Source of the DNA: Pseudomonas paraeruginosa PA7
GTDB taxonomy: Bacteria; Pseudomonadota; Gammaproteobacteria; Pseudomonadales; Pseudomonadaceae
Length of the DNA: 64,000 bases
NCBI RefSeq assembly: GCF_000017205.1
Contig: NC_009656.1
Location: forward strand, 5,506,001-5,570,000
Direction of reading: 5' to 3'
The notes beneath the pieces are model-generated. The model did no database searches. It had not been told where the DNA came from and was given only the letters and a program-made list of their open reading frames with translations. Shown here in pieces: positions 31,588 through 39,296 of the stretch (the first letter of the stretch is position 1; the number at the start of each line of letters is the position of its first letter). The position numbers and the translations under genes were made by a program.

Positions 31588-31831
31588 AGATTACCGAGAG
31601 AGTCGCTAGGCGTTGGTTTGCCCGAGAGAAATCCGCCAGGAAGACATGAGGCATAGGCAGCAGGAATAAGCCTGCATAGAGATAGATAAGGTGATGAGCA
31701 TGACCACGGACTAGGCGCCGCTCACTGTTCCAGATATTTCTTATTGACGCTGGGCACGATCAGCTTAAGGTCTAGCTGACTATACACACCCCGAGATAAT
31801 GCCCATCTCGGACTACACGGATGTAACTCAG
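31588..31831. other. Gap between repressor and cargo genes
   Basis: About 245 bp with no gene I can support. It marks the switch from the Pf core to visibly AT-richer cargo sequence. It probably contains the promoter of the small secreted protein at 31832. Confidence 0.5.
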
Positions 31832-32164
31832 ATGAAGAAAGCGTTGATCACTCTGGCCATATGCAGCTGCACCGCCTTCGCATCTGCCGAAGAGAAAACC
31901 GCCCTCGCCGAAGCAGCCGAAACGATGAAACCTATCATCGAAGTGCCTGCACGATATCTCGAGAAAAGCATCATGCAAGATCTTGCAGATGGAAAAGGGC
32001 CATTGGCGGAAGGGGCTAGAAGGAATCTCAAGATGCAGGCTCTACGAGACCGGGAGGCCAATCGAGGTGTGCGCAGATCCATGAAGGAGTGCATAAAACC
32101 GGGGAACGTCATTGATGATGACGTAAAGGAGTGCACCGAAGGAACTCGTGAGAAATCTTGGTAA
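31832..32164 (+). CDS. Small secreted or periplasmic protein of unknown function (110 aa)
   Basis: MKKALITLAICSCTAFASAE is a clean signal peptide, cleaved probably after ASA. The mature part is charged and helical (EKTALAEAAETMKPIIEVPA) with two Cys near the end (KECIKPG and KECTEG) that may form a disulfide. I recognise no family. It stands between the repressor and the converging cargo operon, in the accessory slot of Pf prophages. Confidence 0.65.
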   Translation: MKKALITLAICSCTAFASAEEKTALAEAAETMKPIIEVPARYLEKSIMQDLADGKGPLAEGARRNLKMQALRDREANRGVRRSMKECIKPGNVIDDDVKECTEGTREKSW

Positions 32165-32218
32165 CTATATTATTCAATATAAATGTCGATGCCCCACAAA
32201 GGAGGCATCGCATACGAC

Positions 32219-32884
32219 TCAGGCAACAATAAATCTTGGTGGACAAAAATCCGTGTTCCACACAGCGTCGCAATACGACGCAAGCCAAGTCCCCTTCTCC
32301 CTGACGCTTGAACTCGCTGAACCTGACACCTCGTTCAATATAGAGCGAACCACTGGGATAAGTCTAACCCTTTCCTCTTCACATCCTCCCAAATAGTCCA
32401 CAAAATACAATCCATCGCCCTCCCTAATAAGACTATTTGACACTCCGCCTTCCGAAAAAACAAGATCAACAACATCCGGAGATACTACAACCCTAGGATA
32501 TTTTGCGCTTGTACTCTCCACCATATACGCATCAATCAAACCAGCACTAAAAGTAAATGACTCATCATTAAAATGCTGATTCACAGCGACCCCTCCCCTG
32601 CATAGCAGCCCTTCCTCGAGAAGGTATCGCTGATACATACATATCCTTTCCACAAAACTCTCAAAATAGCACTTTGAGTATGGGCGAGAGATAACAATGG
32701 AGTCAGAGAATTGTATAACTGACAATTCAGGATCAGACTCAAAAATCGATTTCGCTTTCTGATGACAATTATAGAGCTTCCTTAAGAAGAACCCCTCACC
32801 GCTCTTCACTTCACTTTCGACCATAGCCTTGAAACCTAAAATATCCAGAAAGGCCACATAGTGAAATTTCAACTCTGTATTCAT
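32219..32884 (-). CDS. Class III nucleotidyl-cyclase-like protein (221 aa)
   Basis: The pattern FLDILGF (Asp14), VIQFSDSIVIS (Asp61) and AGLIDAYMVESTSAKYPRVV parallels the metal-binding Asp, second Asp hairpin and NxxAR-type segment of class III cyclases. RGGVAVNQHF (residues 96-105) lies between. Canonical substrate-specifying residues are not obvious, so a degenerate sensor or an unusual nucleotide cyclase are both possible. It is the last gene of a three-gene operon with the ParA-like and Mrr-like genes, 36 bp after ParA. Base use is AT-rich compared with the host. Confidence 0.65.
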   Translation of the reverse strand: MNTELKFHYVAFLDILGFKAMVESEVKSGEGFFLRKLYNCHQKAKSIFESDPELSVIQFSDSIVISRPYSKCYFESFVERICMYQRYLLEEGLLCRGGVAVNQHFNDESFTFSAGLIDAYMVESTSAKYPRVVVSPDVVDLVFSEGGVSNSLIREGDGLYFVDYLGGCEEERVRLIPVVRSILNEVSGSASSSVREKGTWLASYCDAVWNTDFCPPRFIVA

Positions 32885-32920
32885 TGCTTATCTCGCCATC
32901 CCTTTGCTGTTGAGCGCCGC

Positions 32921-34252
32921 TCACTTTTTCGAAGTCGACTTAGGTGCAACCAAAGGTTTCTTTTTAGCAACAGAAGTTGATGCAACCTTTCCTTTCGGCT
33001 TTACTGCTACCGCCTTACTAGCAGGCTTTTTATTACCAGCACTCGCACTTGTTTTCTTACCACTCTTCTTAGGCTCAGAATTTACCGCTGCCTGAGCAGC
33101 ATCCACAGCCTTAACAGGTTTTCTGCGAGCTTTCCTTTTCGCGATGGCAGGCTTAGGGTATGGAGAAATTTTGGCGCCATTATCGAAAGCAATTAAAGCT
33201 TCCGCCAGCCACTTAAATAGCAGCTTATAGCTGGCCATGCGTCTCTGCGCCCCAGACCAGTTATTTCCACCCCATGGCTTCTTACTTTTTGTAATTAGAG
33301 CAGTATCAAGTCGATCAATATTGAACACCGCCTTTCCGACTTCTTGCATCAAAGGGGCTAACTGATTGAAATCCGGAATCTCAACTGCAATTGAGTTCTC
33401 GACACTTCGCGTAGACAAAGCGGGAAGATACAAACCATCAGAGTAAATTTCAAGAACAGGCCTCAACGAATTTTCTATTTCAACCGGCAATCTCCCCATC
33501 CAGAGTTTGAAGCCAGGCTTTGCCTCACCGGCATATTTCTTAAATGCCTGAACGATTGCACCTAAGAATGCCGGCCGCCCAGCTCTAATAGGCATCTCTA
33601 GATCTTGATACTTAGAAATAACTTCTTGATGCTCTCTAATCCAACGACTAAGAATCTTAGACAAAGTGCCTATTGCTTGGACATTAAAACGGTCTGGCGC
33701 GACGGGAATAAAAAATGCGTCACATGCCAAGAAGAACGCGCGAGTAAGCGCCCCGGAGCTCGGACCTACATCGATGAATATGTAATCATACCCTTTCTTA
33801 TCAGCTAACCGAACTAAGAAGTCCCCAATAGAGACATAGGTTCGCATGAGGTTTGTCCTCATACTCATACGCTGAACATGAGCCTCCGCCAGATCATCCT
33901 CAATTGAACTCAAGTCAACTGAGCCTCTAAGAAGGTCTAGATTCTCATGAATTTCGCAAGGTTCAATCTTCTCGATATCAATGTAGGCTACATCACCCTT
34001 AATACGCTGATTCAGCGCATCCAAAACGCTCGTCCCCGGCAACGCACCAGCATCAGCTAAACCATTAGCTTCCGCAGCCTTGTCTAAAGAAGCAATTGTT
34101 CTTGCCAATGCAATTTCAGTCAAATTGCACTGAGGATCAGCATCAACCATTAAAACTTTCTTGCCGTGATCAGCGAGATAGGTTGCTATATTGAAGGTAG
34201 TAGTTGTCTTAGAAACACCACCTTTGTGATTGTATAGAGTTACGATTTTCAT
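32921..34252 (-). CDS. ParA-like ATPase with long basic C-terminal tail
   Basis: 443 residues; start MKIVTLYNHKGGVSKTTTTF with GAGG 8 bases upstream. Deviant Walker A KGGVSKTTTT, DADPQCNLTE and Walker B YIFIDVGPSSGALT identify the ParA/MinD family. The core is longer than usual, and the last 75 residues are a Lys/Ala/Ser-rich tail ending KSTSKK, suited to non-specific DNA binding. No ParB-like gene is adjacent. It lies 37 bp after the Mrr-like gene and 36 bp before the cyclase-like gene. Its role here is probably not ordinary partition. Confidence 0.85.
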   Translation of the reverse strand: MKIVTLYNHKGGVSKTTTTFNIATYLADHGKKVLMVDADPQCNLTEIALARTIASLDKAAEANGLADAGALPGTSVLDALNQRIKGDVAYIDIEKIEPCEIHENLDLLRGSVDLSSIEDDLAEAHVQRMSMRTNLMRTYVSIGDFLVRLADKKGYDYIFIDVGPSSGALTRAFFLACDAFFIPVAPDRFNVQAIGTLSKILSRWIREHQEVISKYQDLEMPIRAGRPAFLGAIVQAFKKYAGEAKPGFKLWMGRLPVEIENSLRPVLEIYSDGLYLPALSTRSVENSIAVEIPDFNQLAPLMQEVGKAVFNIDRLDTALITKSKKPWGGNNWSGAQRRMASYKLLFKWLAEALIAFDNGAKISPYPKPAIAKRKARRKPVKAVDAAQAAVNSEPKKSGKKTSASAGNKKPASKAVAVKPKGKVASTSVAKKKPLVAPKSTSKK

Positions 34253-34289
34253 GCACAAACCTCAGAATAGAATTATTAACTCTCACAAA

Positions 34290-35138
34290 TTACAAAACTT
34301 CCTTTACACCCCGGCAGGCCGGAAACTTTTGGCAGCCCCAGAATTCTCCTCCAGAATTAAATCCTCGCTTAGCGACTCTGATATTCATAGCCCCATCACA
34401 CAATGGACAAGCGGGACTTTTCGACTGTATAGAACTAGATGAGTTTAGATAGTCTTCAGACTTATCTACCACATGATTAGAAATCCATCGTTTGAGCAAT
34501 CCCCCGTCTACCAACTGGATATTACGCCCCTCTGCGAACGCTTTAGCTTCGGAGGTGTACCTACCCGACGTAACAACAAAGCCGCCTGCTGCGCCTTCCG
34601 CAGCCATCACGCCGAAGAACTCGCGAATCACCGTCACGCCAACATTGATGGCCTTCCATTGCTTGCATTGAACTAAGTATTTTTCCGTACCTAAGTGCAA
34701 CACAAGATCAACACCGCCGTCCGGCCCGCGGTCGCCTTTTTCGACAACGGCGAACCCTTTGCGGCGGAAGGCCTCGCCCACCAGCAGCTCGAACTCGCGC
34801 CAGCTAATGCCTTCAATGGTCCGTCCGGCCTCTCGCGCGTTTGCCACGTTTGCATGCAGCTTCTTGCGTTCAGCCCTGGCAAGCACTGAGCCAATGGCGC
34901 CTATCACGAACACCGTAGGCAACACGAACTGGCCAAAAAAGGAGAAAGTGCGGATGAGCTGGCCGGCAACTGACTGCCCCATCTCATGCAAGTCCTTGGG
35001 CACTGCGGGCTGGCTGTCAGCGATTGGATGGAGGATGAACCAGCTACCCAAGGCAATGAGCAGGCTTACCCACCAGGGTAAGCGGCTAGCAATCTCTATA
35101 AGGTCCTCAATGAGCGAGGTTCTGCGGCGACGAGCCAT
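34290..35138 (-). CDS. Membrane-anchored Mrr-type restriction endonuclease
   Basis: 282 residues; ATG 35138 is chosen over 35180 because GGAGACAGG precedes it. Two membrane helices lie near the N-terminus (LPWWVSLLIALGSWFIL and FFGQFVLPTVFVIGAIGSVLA). The Mrr catalytic domain follows, with WREFELLVGEAFRRKGF, GPDGGVDLVL and LVQCKQWK supplying the Asp and QxK motif. The C-terminal end is a topoisomerase-type zinc ribbon (CPLCDG ... WGCQKFPACRG). Such nucleases cut foreign or modified DNA at the membrane. First gene of the cargo operon, 200 bp inside attR. Confidence 0.85.
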   Translation of the reverse strand: MARRRRTSLIEDLIEIASRLPWWVSLLIALGSWFILHPIADSQPAVPKDLHEMGQSVAGQLIRTFSFFGQFVLPTVFVIGAIGSVLARAERKKLHANVANAREAGRTIEGISWREFELLVGEAFRRKGFAVVEKGDRGPDGGVDLVLHLGTEKYLVQCKQWKAINVGVTVIREFFGVMAAEGAAGGFVVTSGRYTSEAKAFAEGRNIQLVDGGLLKRWISNHVVDKSEDYLNSSSSIQSKSPACPLCDGAMNIRVAKRGFNSGGEFWGCQKFPACRGVKEVL

Positions 35139-35335
35139 CCCTGTCTCCCAAATACGCATCCATTCATGGCCAGGGGCCATACATAGAAGCTAGCGCGAGA
35201 CGCTAGTACCCGTAAAGACTCTAGGGTGACTACATAAGGCCAATTGTCAGAAACAGCCTGTTGAAGTGAGGTTTCGTCGCCGTTGAAAGGTCCGATTCAC
35301 ATGGCTTCGGGGTAGCGTGGGGAGGCTCTCATGCG

Positions 35336-35417
35336 ATTCATAATGCTGATGTCCCAGGTTCAAGTCCCGGTGTAGCCACCATATTTTTCAAGGGGTTAGC
35401 GCAAGCTAACCCCTTTT
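35336..35417 (+). repeat. attR: attR of the Pf-type prophage
   Basis: 82-bp copy of attL holding the 3' half of tRNA-Met and its terminator, without a tRNA 5' half. The prophage between the repeats is about 12.9 kb. Outside it, GACTACA repeats occur at 35432 and 35443 and GTCTAC at 35454, again with an 11-bp period, on what should be the chromosomal side. Confidence 0.93.
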
Positions 35418-35495
35418 TGTTTTGGTCGGCAGACTACAAACCGACTACAAACCGTCTACGCTCCCCCCTTTACCGATTTACGGTTCGCATAAAAA

Positions 35496-35515
35496 AGCCC
35501 CGCATCTGCGGGGCT
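35496..35515 (-). terminator. higA terminator
   Basis: AGCCCCGCA and TGCGGGGCT pair around a short loop, 18 bp after the higA stop codon. Read on the minus strand the stem is followed by six U. Confidence 0.85.
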
Positions 35516-35533
35516 CTCCGATCCACGTCACCG

Positions 35534-35839
35534 CTATCCGTGAGCAAGCAGCGGCTCAATCTCATGTTCGATCTGCTCGCCATTCGCCGCATAAGCAGTT
35601 GCTAACGAATACTCACTCTGGAGATTCATCCAGAACTGAGCGGACGTATCAAAGTAACGCCCCAGACGAATCGCCATATCTGCGGAGATACCACGCTGCT
35701 CACGAACGATATCGTTCACTGTCGGGGCGGAGACTTTCAAAGCGCGTGCTAGAGCAGCTGGAGAGATATCCAACTCCGTCAGAAACTCATCGCGCAATAT
35801 TTCCCCAGGATGGATAGGGCGCATACCATTGGTAGCCAT
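35534..35839 (-). CDS. higA: HigA antitoxin
   Basis: 101 residues, starting MATNGMRPIHPGEILRDEFL. The XRE helix-turn-helix (SPAALARALKVSAPTVNDIV) and C-terminal FDTSAQFWMNLQSEYSL are the HigA pattern. It neutralises HigB and represses the operon. It corresponds to PA4674 as I remember it. In this window it lies between attR and an integrase fragment. Confidence 0.93.
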   Translation of the reverse strand: MATNGMRPIHPGEILRDEFLTELDISPAALARALKVSAPTVNDIVREQRGISADMAIRLGRYFDTSAQFWMNLQSEYSLATAYAANGEQIEHEIEPLLAHG

Positions 35840-35850
35840 GGTCCACCTCC

Positions 35851-36129
35851 TCAGTGGTAATCAACTATTTCGACTTCTTCGGGACCCGCATCTGTCCAGA
35901 CGAAACAGACACGCCACTGGTCATTGATCCTGATGCTATGTTGGCCAGCCCGCTTTCCCTGCAACGGCTCCAACCGGTTTCCAGGTGGAGAGCGCAGGTC
36001 TCGAAGCTCCGTAGCCGCATGAAGCATTGCGAGCTTACGCGTAGCGACTGTGAGGATGGCTCCCCACCGCCTCGAAAGACCCGTCTCAAAAAGCTGACGA
36101 GTCTCGTCGCATCGAAAGGTCAGAATCAT
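35851..36129 (-). CDS. higB: HigB toxin (RelE-superfamily RNase)
   Basis: 92 residues; MILTFRCDETRQLFETG with a C-terminal INDQWRVCFVWTDAGPEEVE. The RelE-fold pattern is clear: NRLEPLQGKRAGQHSIRIND, then the basic/aromatic end and VDYH. It cleaves mRNA on the ribosome. higB precedes higA by 11 bp, the reversed gene order typical of HigBA. Confidence 0.93.
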   Translation of the reverse strand: MILTFRCDETRQLFETGLSRRWGAILTVATRKLAMLHAATELRDLRSPPGNRLEPLQGKRAGQHSIRINDQWRVCFVWTDAGPEEVEIVDYH

Positions 36130-36181
36130 TCATTAACCCTTAACGTTAAGCGTTAACTTCACTACAGATTACCACAGATCC

Positions 36182-36487
36182 TCATGTGGTCAATTTGTAG
36201 CCAGATTGAGTAATCGGAGAAAAGCGCATCGCCGATTCCAAGTGCTCCGGCGATAGGTGCGCATACCGCATCGTCATGGTGATCGAGGAGTGGCCGAGGA
36301 TCCGCTGTAGAGCCAGGATGTCCCCTCCCCCATCATGTAGTGGCTGGCGAAGGTATGGCGGAGGATATGGGTCATCTGGCCCGGCGTCTGGAACCCGCAA
36401 CGCTGATAGGCGCAGCGGAACGCGGCGCGGCAGGACCTGAACAGGCGTCCAGACCCAGGCAGCCACCTTGAATGTCAGCCTCTCCAA
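36182..36487 (-). pseudogene. C-terminal fragment of a Pf-type integrase
   Basis: About 300 bp nearly identical to the end of the integrase at 23344 (shared DILALQRILGHSSITMTMRY and AHLSPEHLESAMR). At least two frameshifts disrupt the middle, and the N-terminal two thirds are absent. It lies 53 bp upstream of higB on the same strand, the same relation that the live integrase has to the FitAB-like pair. It is a relic of an older related element. Confidence 0.9.
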
Positions 36488-36520
36488 CTCACCTGGGATC
36501 AGCAGGTGGCTTGTAGTGAC

Positions 36521-36600
36521 TCATAATGCTGATGCCCCAGGTTCAAGCCCCGGTGTAGCCGGCATGTTCTTCAAGGGTTAGCGCAAGCCAAACCCTTTTT
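36521..36600 (+). repeat. Third, decayed copy of the tRNA-Met att sequence
   Basis: TCATAATGCTGATGCCCCAG continues to the CCA region and a damaged terminator hairpin (AAGGGTTAGCGCAAGCCAAACCCTTTTT in two arms). Differences from attL include CCC for TCC, GGC for ACC at the tRNA end, and a weakened stem. It marks the far boundary of an older element at the same tRNA. Confidence 0.85.
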
Positions 36601-36799
36601 CTTTGGCCTGTGCCGACTCCAGTCCCGGGACGATCCATAAACCCCATGAAACAGGGCCAGGGACGCCGGTAGATCCCGCTCCCTCTTCCCGGAAAACTTG
36701 GGAATATCCACCTCTGCAAAAATCAGAATTCCCTGACTGACGTCCCCCTTTCCCCTGTGAAGTAATGGGTGTTTCCGTCAGCCCAAGGGAGAAGTCCCC

Positions 36800-37003
36800 A
36801 TGCAGGTGCATATCTGGAAACGCAGGGAAGGTGACATCGTCACCCTCAAGCTAGCCAGCGACGGTGACGAACACACGTTGCTCCAGCAGTTGCGCGACGA
36901 AGGTATCGAGCTGATCTTCAGGCCGAACGACAGCCAGGTCACCGAAGTCTGCGTGCGTGCACCGGCATCGCTGAGGGCGCGGGTCGACTCGGATGCGATC
37001 TGA
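36800..37003 (+). CDS. Small protein of unknown function (67 aa)
   Basis: MQVHIWKRREGDIVTLKLAS follows AAGGGAGA at a good distance. The product alternates strand-like and charged segments and is G+C-rich in third positions like host genes. No family recognised. The 37004-37245 gap that follows holds no other convincing gene. Confidence 0.55.
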   Translation: MQVHIWKRREGDIVTLKLASDGDEHTLLQQLRDEGIELIFRPNDSQVTEVCVRAPASLRARVDSDAI

Positions 37004-37245
37004 GCGGCTAGCACGTCGAGGCCGGTGCGCCAACTACCTGATCTGGATCCGACACCTCGCCCGCTGAGCCTGGAAAGGCTTGGCGATCTGTGCATCAATA
37101 GCCCTCTGCCAGTATTTGCGCCTTTTCGAGTCCGGGGCTCCGCTCCGGGCTTTCCTTCGCGCTCGTTGCCACGGCGAGCGCGGTCGGACCAGGGCGCCGT
37201 TCCCGCTTCACCCGTGCCCGACGCACGCCAAGGATAGGCATCGAC

Positions 37246-39105
37246 ATGGCCCAGTTCTTCCCCGCCCGCAACGCCTGTCGCTTCGACAGCCCCGGCGAAC
37301 GGCGCCTCGCCGAACGCCTGGAAAAGAAACTCGACGACGACTACCTATGCTGGTTCAACGTCCCGGTCGGCGACAACGCCCTGCATCCCGACGTGATCCT
37401 GGTCCATCCGCAGCGCGGCATGCTGGTGCTGGAGGTCAAGGACTGGAGCCTGGAGCGGATCACCTTCATGGACAAGGCGCAGGCGCGGATCCGCGACGGC
37501 GCTGGCGAGCGGACCCACAAGCATCCGCTGGAGCAGGCGCGCGAGTATACCTTCGAGGTGGTGAAGACCCTGCGCAAGGACGCCGCCCTGAAGCAGCCGG
37601 AGAGCGCCGCGCGGCCGGGCCAGCTGGTGATGCCCTTCGGCTTCGGCGTGGTGCTCAGCAACGTTACCCGCAGCCAGTTCGAACAGACCGACCTGCACGA
37701 AGTACTCGACCCGCACAAGGTGATCTTCCAGGACGAAATGACCGAGTCGGTAGACAGCGAGGCCTTCCAGCAGCGCCTGTGGGACCTGTTTCCCTACCCC
37801 TTCCACTGCCAGCTGTCGCCGGAGCAGCTGGACCGGGTGCGCTACCACTTGTTTCCCGAGGTACGGGTCAGCCAGCAGTCCGGGCAGTTCGGCCTGTTCA
37901 GCGCCAGCGAGGCGCCTCTGCCGAGCCTGATCAAGGTCATGGACCTGCAGCAGGAACAACTGGCCCGCTCCCTCGGCGACGGTCACCGGGTGATCCACGG
38001 CGTCGCCGGCAGCGGCAAGACCATGATCCTGGCCTACCGCTGCAAGCACCTGGCGGCGCTGGCGAGCAAGCCGATCCTGGTGCTCTGCTACAACCGCTCG
38101 CTGGCCGGGCGCCTCAACCAGCTGATGGTCGAGCGCGGCCTGGGTGACAAGGTAAAGGTGCGCAGCTTCCATGCCTGGTGCCGGGAATTGCTGGTCGAGC
38201 ACGGTCTCGAGCTGCCCGGAGCGACGCTCTCGGTCAACGAGAAGATGGAAACCATGGTCCGCCAGGCCGTCGACGGCGCGAACGACGGACGCATTCCCGG
38301 CGCACGCTACGCGGCGGTGCTCATCGACGAAGGCCACGACTTCCAGCCCGACTGGTTCCGCCTGGCCGTGCGCATGGTCGACGGCGACAGCGGCTCGCTG
38401 CTGGTGCTCTACGACGACGCCCAGTCGATCTACCGGCCGAAGGGCGGCAGGCGCCTGGACTTCAGCTTCGCCAGCGTCGGCATCCGCGCCCAGGGCCGCA
38501 CCACCATCCTGCGGACCAACTACCGCAACACCCTGGAGGTGCTCAGCGTAGCCCGCGCCTTCGCCCACGACCTGCTCGCCGCTCGCGAGGACAGCGACGA
38601 TGGCGTTCCCACCCTGGCCCCGGAAAGCGCCGGCCGCCGCGGCGCCTTCCCGGAACTGATCCACTGCGCCAGCGAACGCAAGGAATGGCAGTGCCTGGTC
38701 GAACGCATCCGCGACGCCCAGGCCCACGGCCGCGCGCTCAGCGACATCGCCATCGTCTATCGCCACCACGCCCAGGGCCAACGCGCCGAGCGCGCCCTGC
38801 AGGAGGCCGGCATTCCCTGCGCCTCCGGCCTCTCCACCCAGGGCCGCGCCAGCCTCTACGGCGCCAGCGATTCGGTGAAGCTGGTCAGCATGCATTCCAG
38901 CAAGGGGCTGGAGTTCGGCCTGGTGCTGATTCCAGGTCTGCACGAGATGCCCAGGACGAACGAAGACGAAAGCGACGAGGCGCGCCTGCTCTACGTGGCG
39001 ATGACGCGGGCGATCGACCGTTTGGTGATGACCTATAGGGAAGGCACCGGATTCACCGGGAGGGTTGCAGAGGCGATAGGGGTCGCGCGGGGAGTGCTTG
39101 CCTGA
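37246..39105 (+). CDS. NERD-domain nuclease fused to UvrD-like superfamily 1 helicase
   Basis: 619 residues. The N-terminal NERD domain (DNALHPDVILVHPQRGMLVL, then EVKDW) has the Asp and ExK nuclease-like residues. Helicase motifs follow: Walker A GVAGSGKTM near residue 255, Walker B VLIDEGHDFQ, NYRNTLEV, SSKGLEFGLV and LLYVAMTRAIDRL. It probably acts in DNA repair or defence against foreign DNA. It is a lone gene between the prophage relic and the siderophore receptor, with host-like base use. Confidence 0.88.
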   Translation: MAQFFPARNACRFDSPGERRLAERLEKKLDDDYLCWFNVPVGDNALHPDVILVHPQRGMLVLEVKDWSLERITFMDKAQARIRDGAGERTHKHPLEQAREYTFEVVKTLRKDAALKQPESAARPGQLVMPFGFGVVLSNVTRSQFEQTDLHEVLDPHKVIFQDEMTESVDSEAFQQRLWDLFPYPFHCQLSPEQLDRVRYHLFPEVRVSQQSGQFGLFSASEAPLPSLIKVMDLQQEQLARSLGDGHRVIHGVAGSGKTMILAYRCKHLAALASKPILVLCYNRSLAGRLNQLMVERGLGDKVKVRSFHAWCRELLVEHGLELPGATLSVNEKMETMVRQAVDGANDGRIPGARYAAVLIDEGHDFQPDWFRLAVRMVDGDSGSLLVLYDDAQSIYRPKGGRRLDFSFASVGIRAQGRTTILRTNYRNTLEVLSVARAFAHDLLAAREDSDDGVPTLAPESAGRRGAFPELIHCASERKEWQCLVERIRDAQAHGRALSDIAIVYRHHAQGQRAERALQEAGIPCASGLSTQGRASLYGASDSVKLVSMHSSKGLEFGLVLIPGLHEMPRTNEDESDEARLLYVAMTRAIDRLVMTYREGTGFTGRVAEAIGVARGVLA

Positions 39106-39230
39106 GGGGGTAGGCGGGCTCGCGACTGGTCCAGTCGCCGGCCTCTTTCTGCCCCTCGTTTCCGAACCATCGTCAGGAATGCCGTCTTGTTTGGCTACCA
39201 GGCAAGGGTCGCTGAAACAGTTCTTATCAT

Positions 39231-39247
39231 TTGATAATAATTATCAA
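39231..39247. promoter_or_regulatory. Fur box upstream of the siderophore receptor
   Basis: TTGATAATAATTATCAA is a perfect palindrome around a central A and matches the GATAAT/ATTATC core of Fur operators. It lies 50-66 bp before the receptor start, so the receptor should be iron-repressed. Confidence 0.85.
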
Positions 39248-39296
39248 TTTGTTTAGCTTTGCCGTCGACAAAACAACAGCAAATCGGACACCCCTC

